Below are positions 6,944-7,314 of a stretch of DNA of 7,314 nucleotides, piece by piece. The notes under the pieces were generated by a model that ran no database searches, had not been told where the DNA came from, and saw only the letters and a program-made list of their open reading frames with translations. The DNA is from Bacteroidota bacterium (GTDB lineage Bacteria; Bacteroidota; Bacteroidia; Bacteroidales; VadinHA17), in the NCBI GenBank assembly GCA_015222065.1, contig JADFUQ010000215.1, forward strand, positions 1 to 7,314, written 5' to 3'. The position numbers and the translations under genes are program-made. How positions within the stretch are numbered: the first letter of the stretch is position 1; each line of letters begins with the position of its first letter.

Positions 6944-7314
6944 ATGGAAAGTATTGGAGAACTCATACGAAGGTTACGTGAAAATAAAGGAGAACCGTTG
7001 CGAAAGGTTGCTGCTTATCTTGATGTTGACCAGGCGGTATTAAGTAAAATTGAGAGAGGTAAACGAAAAGCCAATAAAGAACAGGTTGTTAAATTGGCAA
7101 AGTACTTTGGAGAAGATGAGAAAAAAATGCTGATTGTTTATTTAAGCGACCGGATATTATATGAGGTGCAAGATGAAAATTATGCAAAAGAAGCATTAAA
7201 AGTTGCAGAGGAAAGAATTGAATATAAAGCGTTTAAGACACTGGACAGGGATAAAATCATTAAAAAGATCGAAAATAAGTTAAAACAATTCTCAAAAGTC
7301 AGTAGTGCATGGAT
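6944..7314 (+). CDS. XRE-family helix-turn-helix regulator, 3' end cut by the window edge
   Basis: Open from the ATG at 6944 to the edge, 123 codons plus two bases. Residues 4-63 form a Cro/C1-type HTH domain: IGELIRRLRENKG gives helix 1, LRKVAAYLDVDQ and AVLSKIERGKRK give the HTH pair with the typical SKIERG end of the recognition helix, and ANKEQVVKLAKYFGEDE closes the fold. Residues 64-123 form a charged, mostly helical tail (YLSDRILYEVQDENYAKEAL, then a Lys/Glu-rich stretch), perhaps for dimer contacts; the family is usually little longer than this. There is no Shine-Dalgarno sequence, as is common in Bacteroidota. The start is the first ATG, just before the HTH domain. The protein resembles small regulators that I recall lying directly before DNA methyltransferase genes in restriction-modification loci, so it may be a controller protein; this rests on memory of the family and the next gene is outside the window. 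It is more likely the first gene of a new transcription unit than part of the receptor's. Confidence 0.88.
   Translation, partial: MESIGELIRRLRENKGEPLRKVAAYLDVDQAVLSKIERGKRKANKEQVVKLAKYFGEDEKKMLIVYLSDRILYEVQDENYAKEALKVAEERIEYKAFKTLDRDKIIKKIENKLKQFSKVSSAW

Noticed and set aside
1..7314. CRISPR array, tRNA or rRNA gene, insertion sequence, or attachment site
   Set aside because: I saw no regularly spaced long repeats, no cloverleaf-like or conserved rRNA stretches, no transposase reading frame, and no terminal inverted repeats with target duplications.

Overview
The window looks like ordinary chromosomal DNA of a Bacteroidota bacterium, probably Bacteroidales/Marinilabiliales-like. The reasons are AT-rich DNA, near absence of strong Shine-Dalgarno sequences, three candidate promoters of the Bacteroidota type (TTTG, about 20 nt, TAnnTTTG), an N-terminal signal sequence ending in a residue followed by Gln on both exported proteins, and the protein types themselves. 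The genus cannot be fixed from this sequence.

Layout. On the minus strand, 1-1217 is a nearly complete transaldolase-family gene whose last few codons lie beyond the left edge. Upstream of it, 1218-1338 is a short intergenic gap with a 12-bp direct repeat. Next, also on the minus strand, 1339-4737 encodes a large exported glycoside hydrolase of the GH38 (alpha-mannosidase) type. A 202-bp divergent intergenic region (4738-4939) carries a promoter for each direction and a small palindrome cluster. On the plus strand, 4940-6868 encodes a BtuB-like TonB-dependent outer-membrane receptor. After a 75-bp gap, 6944 to the right edge encodes the first 123 residues of a small XRE-type helix-turn-helix regulator.

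How the genes may work together. The GH38 enzyme would act in the periplasm or outside the cell on mannose-containing or related glycans. The divergently transcribed receptor could import a small ligand, but it has no SusC-type N-terminal domain and no SusD partner, so this is not a classical polysaccharide utilisation locus. The transaldolase is cytoplasmic and belongs to the non-oxidative pentose phosphate type of chemistry; a link to the hydrolase is only positional.

The most interesting spot is the right end. The XRE regulator has a strong palindrome lying on the -7 element of its own candidate promoter, the arrangement expected of an autorepressor. Its sequence resembles regulators that I recall sitting directly upstream of DNA methyltransferase genes of restriction-modification systems. 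If so, a defence locus begins here and continues past the window. Nothing inside the window itself proves a new system.
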